A stretch of 64,000 bases of DNA from JAEZBP01 sp963832725 (GTDB taxonomy: Bacteria > Myxococcota_A > Polyangia > Polyangiales > Sandaracinaceae): contig CAWHVG010000001.1 of assembly GCA_963832725.1 (NCBI GenBank), positions 124,001-188,000 of the forward strand. Direction: 5' to 3'. Of the stretch, positions 45,418 through 54,024 are shown one piece after another. A program made the translations under genes and the position numbers. The notes below the pieces were generated by a model. That model was given only the letters and a program-made list of their open reading frames with translations. It was not told the origin of the DNA and made no database searches. The stretch's first letter is position 1; every line of letters begins with the position of its first letter.

Positions 45418-46683
45418 ATGTTGTATCGCATCCACGAGGCAGAGCGCGCATGGTTGCGCCCTATCGCACAGGTCTCGCAGGCGAACGCCTGCGTGCTGCG
45501 CACCCTCCCCGGGCCCTTCTCGAGCGCGGCCGCGGCCGGCTGGGAATTGCTGCACCGCATCACGAAGGAGTACGACCCACCACGCTTCGGGATCGAGTCG
45601 GTTTTCACGCGGGGAGCCGAAGTGTCGATTCACGAGGAGGCGGTCGATGTCACCCCCTTCTGCAAGCTCACCCGCTTCGCGCGCCGGAGCGACGACCCCG
45701 CGGTGCTCCACGCGATGACGCGAGACCCGAAGGTGCTCCTCTGCGCGCCGCTCTCCGGGCACTTCGCGACGCTTCTCCGGGACACGGTACGCTCCATGGC
45801 GCCCGACCACGACGTCTACGTCACCGAGTGGGCCGACGCGCGCGAGGTTCCGCTCTCGGAGGGCGTGTTCGGCCTCGACGACTACGTGCTCCATCTCGAG
45901 CGCTTCCTCCGCTTCCTCGGTGTGGAGGAGACGCACGTGGTCGCGGTATGCCAGCCGGCCGTGCCCGCGCTCGCGGCGGTCGCGCGCATGGCGAGCGCGG
46001 GAGGGCCCGTGCCGCCTTCACTGGTCCTCATGGCCGGGCCCATCGACGGTCGCGTCTCGCCGACGCAGGTCAACCGACTCGCACACGAGAGGCCCATCTC
46101 GTGGTTCGAGAAGAACCTCGTGCATCGCGTGCCGCGCTCCTACCCCGGAGCGGGGCGTCGCGTCTATCCGGGCTTCCTACAGCTCACGGCCTTCGTGTCC
46201 ATGCAGCCCACGCGGCATGCCGATGCGTATCGCGACTACTGGATGCACCGCGCGATCGGGGATTTCGAGGCGGCGGAGAGGCACGTGCGCTTCTACGACG
46301 ACTACAACGCCGTGCTCGACATGGACGCGGCGTACTACCTCGACACCGTCCGCCACGTGTTTCAGGAGCACACCTTGGCCCGCGGCATCTGGGACGTCGT
46401 CGGCGAGCGCGTGCGCCCCGCGGACATTCGGAACACCGCGGTGCTCACGGTCGAGGGCAGCAACGACGACATCACGGGCCCCGGTCAAACACACGCGGCC
46501 CACGCGCTCCTCACGGGCCTCCCTGCGGCGCGCAAGGAGCGCTTCACCGCGGGGGACGTGGGGCACTACGGAGTCTTCTCGGGCCGTCGGTGGCGCGAGA
46601 AGGTCTATCCGCACGTGCGCGACTTCATCCGGCAGAGTGCGCCCCGCGCGCACCGTGAGTCGTACGAGGAGAATGGCTCGTGA
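45418..46683 (+). CDS. phaZ: Intracellular poly(3-hydroxybutyrate) depolymerase
   Basis: An alpha/beta-hydrolase of ~421 residues that degrades stored PHB. The start Met-Leu-Tyr-x-x-His-Glu matches the canonical PhaZ N-terminus, which is why 45418 was chosen over ATGs at 45403/45406. The nucleophile motif is Val-Cys-Gln-Pro (Cys near residue 177), as in intracellular PhaZ, which uses Cys in place of Ser; Asp and His candidates follow near residue 355 and at Gly-His-Tyr-Gly (~388). Signal peptide absent, so cytosolic. It overlaps the 3-hydroxybutyrate dehydrogenase gene (GTGA), and a PhaR-like operator precedes it, giving a carbon-reserve mobilisation operon. Confidence 0.9.
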   Translation: MLYRIHEAERAWLRPIAQVSQANACVLRTLPGPFSSAAAAGWELLHRITKEYDPPRFGIESVFTRGAEVSIHEEAVDVTPFCKLTRFARRSDDPAVLHAMTRDPKVLLCAPLSGHFATLLRDTVRSMAPDHDVYVTEWADAREVPLSEGVFGLDDYVLHLERFLRFLGVEETHVVAVCQPAVPALAAVARMASAGGPVPPSLVLMAGPIDGRVSPTQVNRLAHERPISWFEKNLVHRVPRSYPGAGRRVYPGFLQLTAFVSMQPTRHADAYRDYWMHRAIGDFEAAERHVRFYDDYNAVLDMDAAYYLDTVRHVFQEHTLARGIWDVVGERVRPADIRNTAVLTVEGSNDDITGPGQTHAAHALLTGLPAARKERFTAGDVGHYGVFSGRRWREKVYPHVRDFIRQSAPRAHRESYEENGS

Positions 46684-47468
46684 CGGCCTGGCAGGAGAAG
46701 AGCGCCCTCGTCACCGGCTCGACGAGCGGAATCGGTCTCGGCATCGCGTGTGCGTTCGCGGCGCGCGGGACGTCCGTGCTGCTGAACGGCTTCGGCGACG
46801 TGGAGGGGGCGCTCGCGTGCGTCCGTGACGCGGGCGCGGCCAACGGCGCGCGCGTCGCGCACCACGGCGCCGACGTGTCTCGCCCCGAGGAAGTCGAGGC
46901 CTTGATGCGCTACGCCGACGACTTCTTCGGCGGCGTGGACATCCTCGTCAACAACGCGGGCATCCAGCACGTGGCGCCGATCGAGGATCTACCGATGGAG
47001 CGCTGGGACGCGGTGCTGGCCATCAACCTGAGCAGCGCCTTCCACACCACCCGCCTCGCGCTGCCGGCGATGCGCGCTCGGGGCTGGGGACGCATCATCA
47101 ACGTCGCGTCGGTGCATGGGCTGGTCGCATCGGCGAACAAGGCCGCGTACGTCGCCGCCAAGCACGGCTTGGTGGGGCTCACCAAGGCCGTGGCGCTGGA
47201 GACTGCGCGCACCAACATCACCTGCAACGCCATCTGCCCCGGCTGGGTGCAGACACCGTTGGTGCAGGCCCAGATCGACCTCCGCGCCGCGCAGGAGGGC
47301 CTCGATTCGGATGCCGCGCGTACGGCGCTTCTCTCCGAGAAGCAACCCTCGACGGAGTTCGTCACGCCGGAACAGCTCGCCGAGCTCGCCCTCTTCCTCT
47401 GCAGCGATGCCGCCTCGCAGGTGCGGGGCGCGGCATGGACCGTGGACGGCGCCTGGACGGTACAGTAG
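46680..47468 (+). CDS. bdhA: 3-hydroxybutyrate dehydrogenase (SDR family)
   Basis: A 262-residue SDR that oxidises D-3-hydroxybutyrate to acetoacetate. Cofactor motif Thr-Gly-Ser-Thr-Ser-Gly-Ile-Gly, then Asn-Asn-Ala-Gly-Ile-Gln-His-Val-Ala-Pro-Ile-Glu, catalytic Ser in Ala-Ser-Val-His-Gly, Tyr-Val-Ala-Ala-Lys, and Glu-Lys-Gln-Pro-Ser near residue 220 - the set typical of bacterial BDH. The GTG start overlaps the stop of phaZ, so the product of PHB depolymerisation is fed straight to this enzyme. Confidence 0.92.
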   Translation: MTAWQEKSALVTGSTSGIGLGIACAFAARGTSVLLNGFGDVEGALACVRDAGAANGARVAHHGADVSRPEEVEALMRYADDFFGGVDILVNNAGIQHVAPIEDLPMERWDAVLAINLSSAFHTTRLALPAMRARGWGRIINVASVHGLVASANKAAYVAAKHGLVGLTKAVALETARTNITCNAICPGWVQTPLVQAQIDLRAAQEGLDSDAARTALLSEKQPSTEFVTPEQLAELALFLCSDAASQVRGAAWTVDGAWTVQ

Positions 47469-47518
47469 CGACACGCGTCCGCCCGGCTCGTGACGCGACT
47501 CGTGACCGAGTGGAGGTC

Positions 47519-47544
47519 GGGCTCGACCCGCACTGGCCGAGCCC
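47519..47544. terminator. Possible hairpin terminator between convergent genes
   Basis: A 7-bp perfect stem (gggctcg...cgagccc) with a 12-base loop lies between the ends of bdhA and the convergent hydrolase gene. There is no T-tract, so it may be a weak or factor-assisted terminator. Confidence 0.3.
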
Positions 47545-47619
47545 TCACCGAATCTACGCCCCCGCGTCGGACCGCGGCCCCGCGTTTGGGCCATCGTCAG
47601 CCGTGCGAACGCAGGGCCG

Positions 47620-49725
47620 TCACTCGGTCGGGCAGGGCGTGCCTTCGGGCAGCATGGGCGCGGGGACGACGGCCGTCCCGGTGTGAATCGCCGTGTCGAG
47701 GAAGCACTGCCATTGATAGCGGACGGCTTCGAGCTGCACGAAGATGGTGTGCGGGTCGGAGAAGCCGTCGCCTTCGTACTGCACCACGACGCCGGTGTAG
47801 GGGTCGCCCGCCTCGCTCATCACGTCGTTCACCACCGGGTAGTCGATGATGCCGTCGAGCCCGGCCAGCGCGAGCCCCGGCTGCATGGTGTCCCAGACCT
47901 CGGTGCCGGCCTCGCGGTGCCCGTAGGCGATGGCGATGGCGTCGTAGAGCTTGCTCGGGAAGTAGCTGTCGCCCTGCCCCACCGGCTCGTAGATCGGTCG
48001 TGACGCGGTGCCGGGGAGCGGCCGGCGCGAGAGCCGCGGCATGTACACCATCGGTTCTGCCGGCTCCCAAGCCAGCTCGAGGAGCGAGAGCGCCGGGTGC
48101 AGATGCGTCAGCGCCATCCCGTCCGCGCGGAGGAAGGTCCCGAGCAAGGTGCGCACGTTGGCGATGAGGTGCGTCTCGAGGATGAAGTAGCTCCAGAACC
48201 CGCCGGCCCCGGTCGGCACGAGCGCTTTGAAGCGGGGCTCCACCGCGCCGATCATGTTGGTGTACATGCCGCCCATCGACTGGCCGAGCGCCACGAAGGA
48301 GTCCGGGTCGAAGTGGTAGGCACTCGCGCCGGCGGGAAGCGAGGGACCGTCGCAGCCCGCGAGGACCGAGGGATCGATGGTCAGCTCGGTGAGCGCCTGC
48401 ACCAGGAGGCGCTGCTCGATGGTGCCCTGGCGGAAAGTGTCGCGGAAGGCCGCCAGGTTCGCGAAGTTGAGGTACGCCTCCTCGCTCGCGCCGGGCACGC
48501 GGTCGGGGCTGAGCGGGAGCGACGCGCCCACCGCCGCGAAGCCGTGCGCGCCGATCATGTCGGCGGGTCCCGTCCCCGGCGTCGGCATGCCGCCCTCCGG
48601 CATCGGCCCCCGATCGATGACCTGCGACGCGATGCCGCCCGAGCCGTGGAAGTAGACCATCAGCGGGTAGCCGGCGTCCGGCATCGCCTGCTTGGGGATC
48701 GTGATGACGATCTTCGCCGTCTCCGGCCGCTGCTCGACCGGCAGGCCGTCCGAACCGATCTGGAAGAGGCCCTCGGTGTCGAAGGGCGGCGTGCCCTGCT
48801 GGAACTGCGGCATCATCACGGTCCCGACCAGCTCGCACTCGTTCGCGTGGGTGGCGCCGTCGGTCGGATCGATGTGCAGCCGCCGCGATCGTCACCGTGC
48901 GATCGGCGACCACCCGCGAGCTCGAGATCGCCGAGCGCCGCGACGACGTCGCCCGTCGTGAAGACGGTGGCGGCGGCCACGTCCGAGCGGTCGACGCCGA
49001 GCGTGTCGAGCGTCTCGAAGAGGGACGCGTAGAGCGTCGCGGCGGCCTCGCCCCAGGCCCCGTCCGGCGTCTGCCCGTTCGCGAGCTGGAGTCAGCGCGT
49101 CGGGCACGACCAGCGGCATCCCGCGGGCGTCGTTCAGACCACGCCGGATCACGAAAGCGTACTTGCGACCCGGGTGGAGCACGAAGCCCGGGTAGGACGC
49201 GACGCCGACCAGGTTGTCGCCGGTGTAGCCGTCCGAAGCGAAGGTGATGGCGACGGTCGGGATGAGGTGGCCGCGATCGGGCGAGCTCGGATCGACGTCG
49301 ATGAGGAGGATCTCCGAGTCCGTGCTGGCCGTGTAGGTGTGGTCCAGTGAGAGCGGCGTGATCGGCGCCGCGAAGCGGAAGTACGCGACGGGGATCACCG
49401 GCCAGCCGGGACGATCCTGCGCGATGGGCAGGAGATCATCGATCAGCGTCACCCGCGGGTTCGGGTAGCCGGTCAGATCGGGCGTCCCGTCCGGCGAGAG
49501 GCGCAGGTCGGAGGGGTACGGGAAGTCGAAGAAGGTGTCCTGCGTGTCGACGCTCCCGCTCAGGTCGAACCCGACCACGGCGTCGACGGGCGGGCTCGCC
49601 GCGTCGGTGCCGCCGTCGCCGGTGCTGCCGTCGCCGGTACCAGCGTCGCCGTCGGGCGTGGAGGGGTTGCAGGCCGAGACCAAGAGGAGCGCCACGGCGG
49701 ACGCGAGCACAGCGCGCGAGTTCAT
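47620..49725 (-). CDS. Large lipoprotein alpha/beta-hydrolase (frameshifted)
   Basis: Reconstructed as one gene. The N-terminal part (signal peptide, Val-Ser-Ala-Cys lipobox, Gly/Asp linker, then Phe-Asp-Phe-Pro-Tyr-Pro-Ser-Asp and a Phe-Arg-Phe-Ala-Ala-Pro-Ile-Thr strand) resembles the N-terminal region of the 'bacterial virulence factor lipase' group. The rest is an alpha/beta-hydrolase with Tyr-Phe-His-Gly-Ser-Gly-Gly (oxyanion region) and nucleophile elbow Gly-Gln-Ser-Met-Gly-Gly; Asp and His candidates lie in the last ~120 residues. Frame breaks near 49093, 48912 and 48889 split it; between the breaks the other frames continue the protein. Likely an outer-membrane esterase or lipase. Confidence 0.75.
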
Positions 49726-50049
49726 CACGCGGGAGTGTAGAGCAGGTCGGAAGATGGGTCCGTGATGTTGTTGTGAGCGAGAGGGGCGTCATGCGCGCGC
49801 AGACCGGCCGAACGAGCCCCGCGTGGCGCCGGACCGAAGCGCTCGCCGGAGCGCGCCCGCGAGCCTCCGCGGCGGTCCTCCCGAGGGCCTTCGCAGCACC
49901 GCCTTCCGCGCAGGCCGCCGCGCGAATGCGCCCGGTGTCCCGAAGGACCTCGCGGCGCCGTCTTCCGCTCGCCTGTGCGAGGAAGGACGGGCCGGCCGAG
50001 GAGCGACGTTCGGCACGGATCGTCGAGGCCGGACCGGCGACGCCGAACC
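49726..50049. other. Gap of about 320 bases without a gene
   Basis: Between the hydrolase lipoprotein start and the end of recQ (both minus strand). It is GC-rich and I see no convincing coding frame, tRNA, repeat or terminator. It must contain the hydrolase promoter. A short AT-richer stretch (gatgttgttgtgag) near 49770 is the only candidate for a promoter element. Confidence 0.4.
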
Positions 50050-51681
50050 TCAGGCGCGTTCGTTTCCGCCTCGACCGCGGCGCCGGCGGCGGCGGCCGGA
50101 GCGGCGCTTCGAGCTGCCCGACGGGCTGGGCGAGCCCGCCTCGCGGTCGGCGGCGCGCTCCGCACAATCGATGGCGCTCGACACCGTGCGCTCGACCTTC
50201 TCGCGGTGCTGGCAGCGGTCACATTTGCCGCAGCGCGTCGGATCGATTTCACCGAACCAGCGGCGGATGTACACCGAACGACAGCCCTCGGTGGCGGCGT
50301 AGCCGGCCAGCGACGCGAGGCGCCGCGCATCCTGCGTTCGCTGCACCTCGAAGCGCTCGGCGAGGTCTTCGGTCCCTTCGAGCAGTGCGTCCGGATCGGC
50401 GAGCGCGCGCCAGCGCCGGGCTTCGAGGGCCACCAGCCCCACCTGCTCGAGCTGCGCGCATACGACTTTGGCCACCGTGCCCGGGACGCCCGCGCTCAGC
50501 GCCAGCTCCTTGCCCGTCGCGTCCTTGCCCTCGGCGGCCCACGCCGCGAGCGCGCGACCCACCCGCCGGAGCTGCGAGCCCGTCGGCCGGCTCTGATTCT
50601 GCAGGAACTCCTGGATCTCCAGGTCCGCCGGATCGAAGAGCAGGATGCAGCGCGCCGGCTTCCCGTCGCGCCCCGCCCGGCCGGCCTCCTGCACGTACTG
50701 CTCGAGCGAGCCGGGCACCTGGAAGTGCACGATGTAGCGGATGTTCGGCTTGTCGATGCCCATGCCGAACGCGCTCGTGGCCACCATCACGATGCGCTTG
50801 TCCGGCTTCATGAAGCGACGCTGCGAGGCGGTCCGCTCGGTCGCGTTCATCTTGCCGTGGTAGCGAGCCACCGGGATGCGGGCGCGGGTGAGCGCGGCGA
50901 ACATCTCGTCGACCGCCTTGGTCGTCGAGCAGTAGACGATGCCCGGCCGTTGCAGCCGGCGGAGCAGCTTGCCCGCCGCCTCGTACTTCAGGTTGCCGGG
51001 CACCTGCTCGACGCGGAGGGCGAGGTTCGCGCGGTGCGGCGGCGCGCGCACGACGAGCGGATCCTTCAGGCGCAGCCGCTCGGCGATGTCGGCCGCGACG
51101 TGAGGCGTGGCCGTGGCGGTCAGCGCCAGCGCGTGCTCGATACCGAGCGCCTCCCGCTCGGCACCCAGCCGCAAATAGGCGGGCCGGAAGTCGTGCCCCC
51201 ACTCCGAGATGCAGTGCGCCTCGTCGACGCAGAGGAGGATCGGGCGCGCCTCGCGGAGCGCCGGCTGCACCTCCTCGGACTCCAGCGTCTCCGGCGTAGT
51301 CAGGACGATCAGCCGGCCGCCCTTGCGGAGCCGATCGAGGCTCTGCCGCCGCGTGGCCGCCCGCAGCGTGCTGTCGAGCCGGATGACCGGCGCCCCGATC
51401 CGGCGCAGCCCCTGCTCCTGATCCCGCATCAGCGCGATCAGCGGCGAGACGGTCACCACCGGCCGATCGAAGAGCAGCGCAGGGAGCTGATAGAGAACGG
51501 ACTTGCCGTAGCCGGTCGGCAGCACGACCAGCGCGTCGCGGCCCGCGAGGGTCGCCTCGAGCGCCCGCTCCTGCTCCGGGTGGAGGCGGCGGATGCCGAA
51601 GCGATCCAGCGCGATCGCGCGGGCGGCGCGCACGTCGTCGCGGACGGCGCGCCGGCCTCGGGAACGCCGCCGCCGGCTCAC
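50050..51681 (-). CDS. recQ: RecQ-family ATP-dependent DNA helicase
   Basis: A 543-residue SF2 helicase. Motif 0 Phe-Gly-Ile/His-x-x-Gln, Walker A Pro-Thr-Gly-Tyr-Gly-Lys-Ser (~52-58), DEAH box (Asp-Glu-Ala-His-Cys-Ile-Ser-Glu-Trp-Gly-His-Asp-Phe-Arg), Ala-Leu-Thr-Ala-Thr-Ala motif III, Tyr-His-Gly-Lys-Met motif IV, and Gln-Glu-x-Gly-Arg-Ala-Gly-Arg-Asp-Gly motif VI are all present. The RecQ zinc cluster is represented by four late cysteines (around 470-495). There is no HRDC domain; the protein instead ends in a ~45-residue Ser/Arg-rich basic tail. It unwinds recombination and replication intermediates. Confidence 0.92.
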   Translation of the reverse strand: MSRRRRSRGRRAVRDDVRAARAIALDRFGIRRLHPEQERALEATLAGRDALVVLPTGYGKSVLYQLPALLFDRPVVTVSPLIALMRDQEQGLRRIGAPVIRLDSTLRAATRRQSLDRLRKGGRLIVLTTPETLESEEVQPALREARPILLCVDEAHCISEWGHDFRPAYLRLGAEREALGIEHALALTATATPHVAADIAERLRLKDPLVVRAPPHRANLALRVEQVPGNLKYEAAGKLLRRLQRPGIVYCSTTKAVDEMFAALTRARIPVARYHGKMNATERTASQRRFMKPDKRIVMVATSAFGMGIDKPNIRYIVHFQVPGSLEQYVQEAGRAGRDGKPARCILLFDPADLEIQEFLQNQSRPTGSQLRRVGRALAAWAAEGKDATGKELALSAGVPGTVAKVVCAQLEQVGLVALEARRWRALADPDALLEGTEDLAERFEVQRTQDARRLASLAGYAATEGCRSVYIRRWFGEIDPTRCGKCDRCQHREKVERTVSSAIDCAERAADREAGSPSPSGSSKRRSGRRRRRRGRGGNERA

Positions 51682-51783
51682 CGCGCCCGGGCGAAGTCGG
51701 ATCGATCGTGGGCGCGCGTCCCGGCCGCGGAGCCCCGCGGTCCGAGGGGACCGCCGGCTCGAGACGCGACCGGGCGGCTCACC

Positions 51784-52317
51784 TCAGTTGCCGTCCGGTG
51801 TCGGGTGGCAACCGTTGCAGGTGAAGGTGTCGCCCATGCCGAGCATGGTGCCCATGGTCGGGGTGACCTGCTCTTCCATGAAGTGCGTCATCTCGGGCAG
51901 CGCCGAGGCCATGTTCTGGTAGGCGGGGGTGCCCGCGGCGGGAACGGCCGGCAGCTGCGCCGAGGGCATGGCGAACTCGCGCTCGCGCATGTCGGTGCCG
52001 TGGCACGACTCGCAGCCGAAGTCGGCGAAGCGCGACGCGTCGTACTCCTGGAACATCTCCTTCGTGATCGGGAGGAAGCGGGCGATCATGTCCATCTCTT
52101 TGTCGTCGTGGGACATGGTCGACCAGGGCTGCTCGGGCGGGTTGATGCCGATGAGCTCGCGGGCGCTGGCGTGGGCGTGCGAGCCGGGCTCGACCTCCCC
52201 CTCACCGCCGGCCGTCTCGGCCGATTCGGTCTCCTCGCCCGTGGTGCTGCTGGAGCCGCCGCCGCAGGCGGCCATGGTGATCGATGCGAACGCGATCAAG
52301 AAGCGAAGCCGGGTCAT
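51784..52317 (-). CDS. Dihaem cytochrome c-like lipoprotein
   Basis: A 177-residue lipoprotein (Met-Ala-Ala-Cys lipobox; strong AGGGAGGA site before ATG). After a Gly/Ser/Glu-rich spacer come His/Met-rich helices and two haem-attachment motifs, Cys-Glu-Ser-Cys-His (~100) and Cys-Asn-Gly-Cys-His (~168). Multiple Met and His residues (His-Asp-Asp-Lys, His-Phe-Met) can serve as axial ligands. It resembles the photosynthetic-reaction-centre-cytochrome-like/'cytochrome c family' lipoproteins of Myxococcota. A likely electron carrier at the outer membrane or periplasm; partner unknown. Confidence 0.85.
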   Translation of the reverse strand: MTRLRFLIAFASITMAACGGGSSSTTGEETESAETAGGEGEVEPGSHAHASARELIGINPPEQPWSTMSHDDKEMDMIARFLPITKEMFQEYDASRFADFGCESCHGTDMREREFAMPSAQLPAVPAAGTPAYQNMASALPEMTHFMEEQVTPTMGTMLGMGDTFTCNGCHPTPDGN

Positions 52318-52408
52318 TCGTCCTCCCTAAAAAACGCGCCGAGCGTACCCCCGGCGTTGGCGGGCCACAAGCGGCTCCGCGCTGCTCCGAGAACGCGAGA
52401 CGGAAAAG

Positions 52409-52443
52409 AAAAGGGGCGATCCCCCGTCGAGGATCGCCCTTTT
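52409..52443 (-). terminator. Intrinsic terminator after the dnaJ-cbpM operon
   Basis: A strong hairpin (ggatcgccc paired with gggcgatcc, extended by A/T pairs) with a 7-9-base loop; on the minus strand the stem is followed by CTTTTCTTTT. It ends transcription from the chaperone operon and shields the downstream dihaem lipoprotein gene. Confidence 0.8.
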
Positions 52444-52543
52444 GGAAGGTGGCTGGCATCGGGCTCGACCGAAGCCGAGGCGCGACGCTCCAAGGCGCCG
52501 CCGGCGCCGCGAAGACGCGTGGAGCGAACCGATGATGCCGGAT

Positions 52544-52831
52544 TCAGCCCTCGTCGAGCTCGTCGCGCAGGCGCGCCAAGAGCTCCTCCACCCGGCGCCG
52601 CTCACCGTGCCAGCGCTCCAGGAGATCGAGCGCGACCTCGAGCCCCGCCAGGTTCACACCCAGCGTGTGGTACATCGTCCAGCTCAGGCGCGCGCGGTCG
52701 ATGGCCACCCAATCGTAGCCGGCGGCCGGATCGACCGTGACGATCTCGTGCTGCTCCAGCTCGACGAGGAAGCCCTCCTCGACCTCGAGGAGGCGCGCCA
52801 CCTCGATGCGCTCGATACGGCGCACGCTCAC
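52544..52831 (-). CDS. cbpM: Chaperone modulator CbpM
   Basis: A 95-residue MerR-like helical protein: Ile-Glu-Val-Ala-Arg-Leu-Leu-Glu-Val-Glu-Glu near the start, a Leu-x-Trp-Thr-Met-Tyr-His-Thr-Leu-Gly-Val-Asn-Leu-Ala-Gly-Leu core and a Leu-Leu-Glu-Arg-Trp helix, as in CbpM. CbpM inhibits and specifies the DnaJ paralogue CbpA. The GTG start overlaps the stop of the DnaJ gene (GTGA), matching the usual cbpA-cbpM order. Confidence 0.88.
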   Translation of the reverse strand: MSVRRIERIEVARLLEVEEGFLVELEQHEIVTVDPAAGYDWVAIDRARLSWTMYHTLGVNLAGLEVALDLLERWHGERRRVEELLARLRDELDEG

Positions 52832-53820
52832 GACGCCCTCGCATGCAGCGACGCGCGCACGTCGTGGTCGTAGAGCTTCTCGAGCTCGCCGGCGATCTTC
52901 TCGCGGGTCGCGGCGTCACCGCCCGTCGGGGCCACGAGCTCGAGCACGACGTAGAGGTCGCCCGCAGAGCCGCTCGCAGGCTCGATCCCTTTGCCCCGCA
53001 GGCGCATGCGCTGGCCGTTCTGGGCGCCCGCCGGCACCTTCAGACGCACGCTCCCGCCCAGCGTGGGGACCTCCACGCTCGCGCCGCGCAGCGCTTCGGC
53101 CAGCGTGATCGGCACCGTGATCTCGAGGTCGCTTCCTTCGCGCCGGAAGAACGGGTGCGGCTCGATCTCGATGCGGACGTAGAGGTCGCCGGCCGGCCCG
53201 CCCGAACGCCCGGGCTCACCCTGCTCGGCCAGCCGCATGCGCTGGCCATCGTGTACGCCCGCCGGAATGGTCAGCGAGAGGCGGCTGGTCTCCACGCTCC
53301 CGTCCGGCCCGCGGCGCGGCACCTCGACGGTGGTGGTGGCACCGCGGGCGGCGTCCAAGAAGCCGATCTTCAAGCCCGCCTCGACGTCGCGCCCCGGTCG
53401 CGGGCCTCGGGCCCGACGCGCACCGCCGCCTCGGGCGAAGAGGTCGCCGAAGAGATCCTCGAGGTCGACGTAGCCCTCCGGACCGGCGCCGCCGAACCCG
53501 CCGACGAAGGGCTCGCCGCCGAAACCGGCCGCCGCCTCGGCCTGGCGGCGCCACTGGCGATACTCCTCCGCCCGCTCGGGGTCATAGCCGATCTTCTCGG
53601 CCTCCGGCCCGAGCTCGTCGTAGAGCGCGCGCTTCTCCGGCTTGGACAGCACCTCGTACGCGCCGCTGATCTTCTTGAAGCGTTCCTCTGCCGACGGATC
53701 GTTCGGGTTGAGGTCGGGGTGATGCTTGCGCGCGAGCTTGCGGTACGCCTTGCGGATGTCGTCCTCGGACGCATCGCGCGAGACACCCAAGAGCGCGTAG
53801 AGATCCTCGTGGTCGGTCAT
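52828..53820 (-). CDS. cbpA: DnaJ-type co-chaperone (CbpA-like)
   Basis: A 330-residue J-domain protein. J-domain residues 1-70 with His-Pro-Asp (Lys-His-His-Pro-Asp-Leu-Asn-Pro) and Lys-Phe/Arg-Phe-Lys-Lys-Ile-Ser; a Gly/Phe-rich linker; then two C-terminal substrate-binding domains with Gly-x-Asp-Leu-Tyr-Val-Arg-Ile and the final Gly-Asp-Leu-Tyr-Val-Val-Leu-Glu. It lacks the zinc-finger domain of DnaJ, so is type II (CbpA). It stimulates Hsp70 and is controlled by the coupled CbpM. The ~200-base gap to the divergent 54 kb gene holds its promoter; no CIRCE element or clear heat-shock box is visible. Confidence 0.9.
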   Translation of the reverse strand: MTDHEDLYALLGVSRDASEDDIRKAYRKLARKHHPDLNPNDPSAEERFKKISGAYEVLSKPEKRALYDELGPEAEKIGYDPERAEEYRQWRRQAEAAAGFGGEPFVGGFGGAGPEGYVDLEDLFGDLFARGGGARRARGPRPGRDVEAGLKIGFLDAARGATTTVEVPRRGPDGSVETSRLSLTIPAGVHDGQRMRLAEQGEPGRSGGPAGDLYVRIEIEPHPFFRREGSDLEITVPITLAEALRGASVEVPTLGGSVRLKVPAGAQNGQRMRLRGKGIEPASGSAGDLYVVLELVAPTGGDAATREKIAGELEKLYDHDVRASLHARAS

Positions 53821-54024
53821 GTCTTCGTGGCCTCGGCCGCTCTCAAGGTACGACCGCGTACGCACATGTAAACCCCACGGCGCGAGGCGCCGCACGCCTC
53901 CACACCCGAGGTTCGGACATGGGGATTTGCCCGACGCGCTCGCCAGAAACGTCCACGGAACGAGGCGCGCTCGGTACAATGGCCCGCGGGCCGCGCATCG
54001 TGGGCGATGCCCGCGTCGTAGAGC

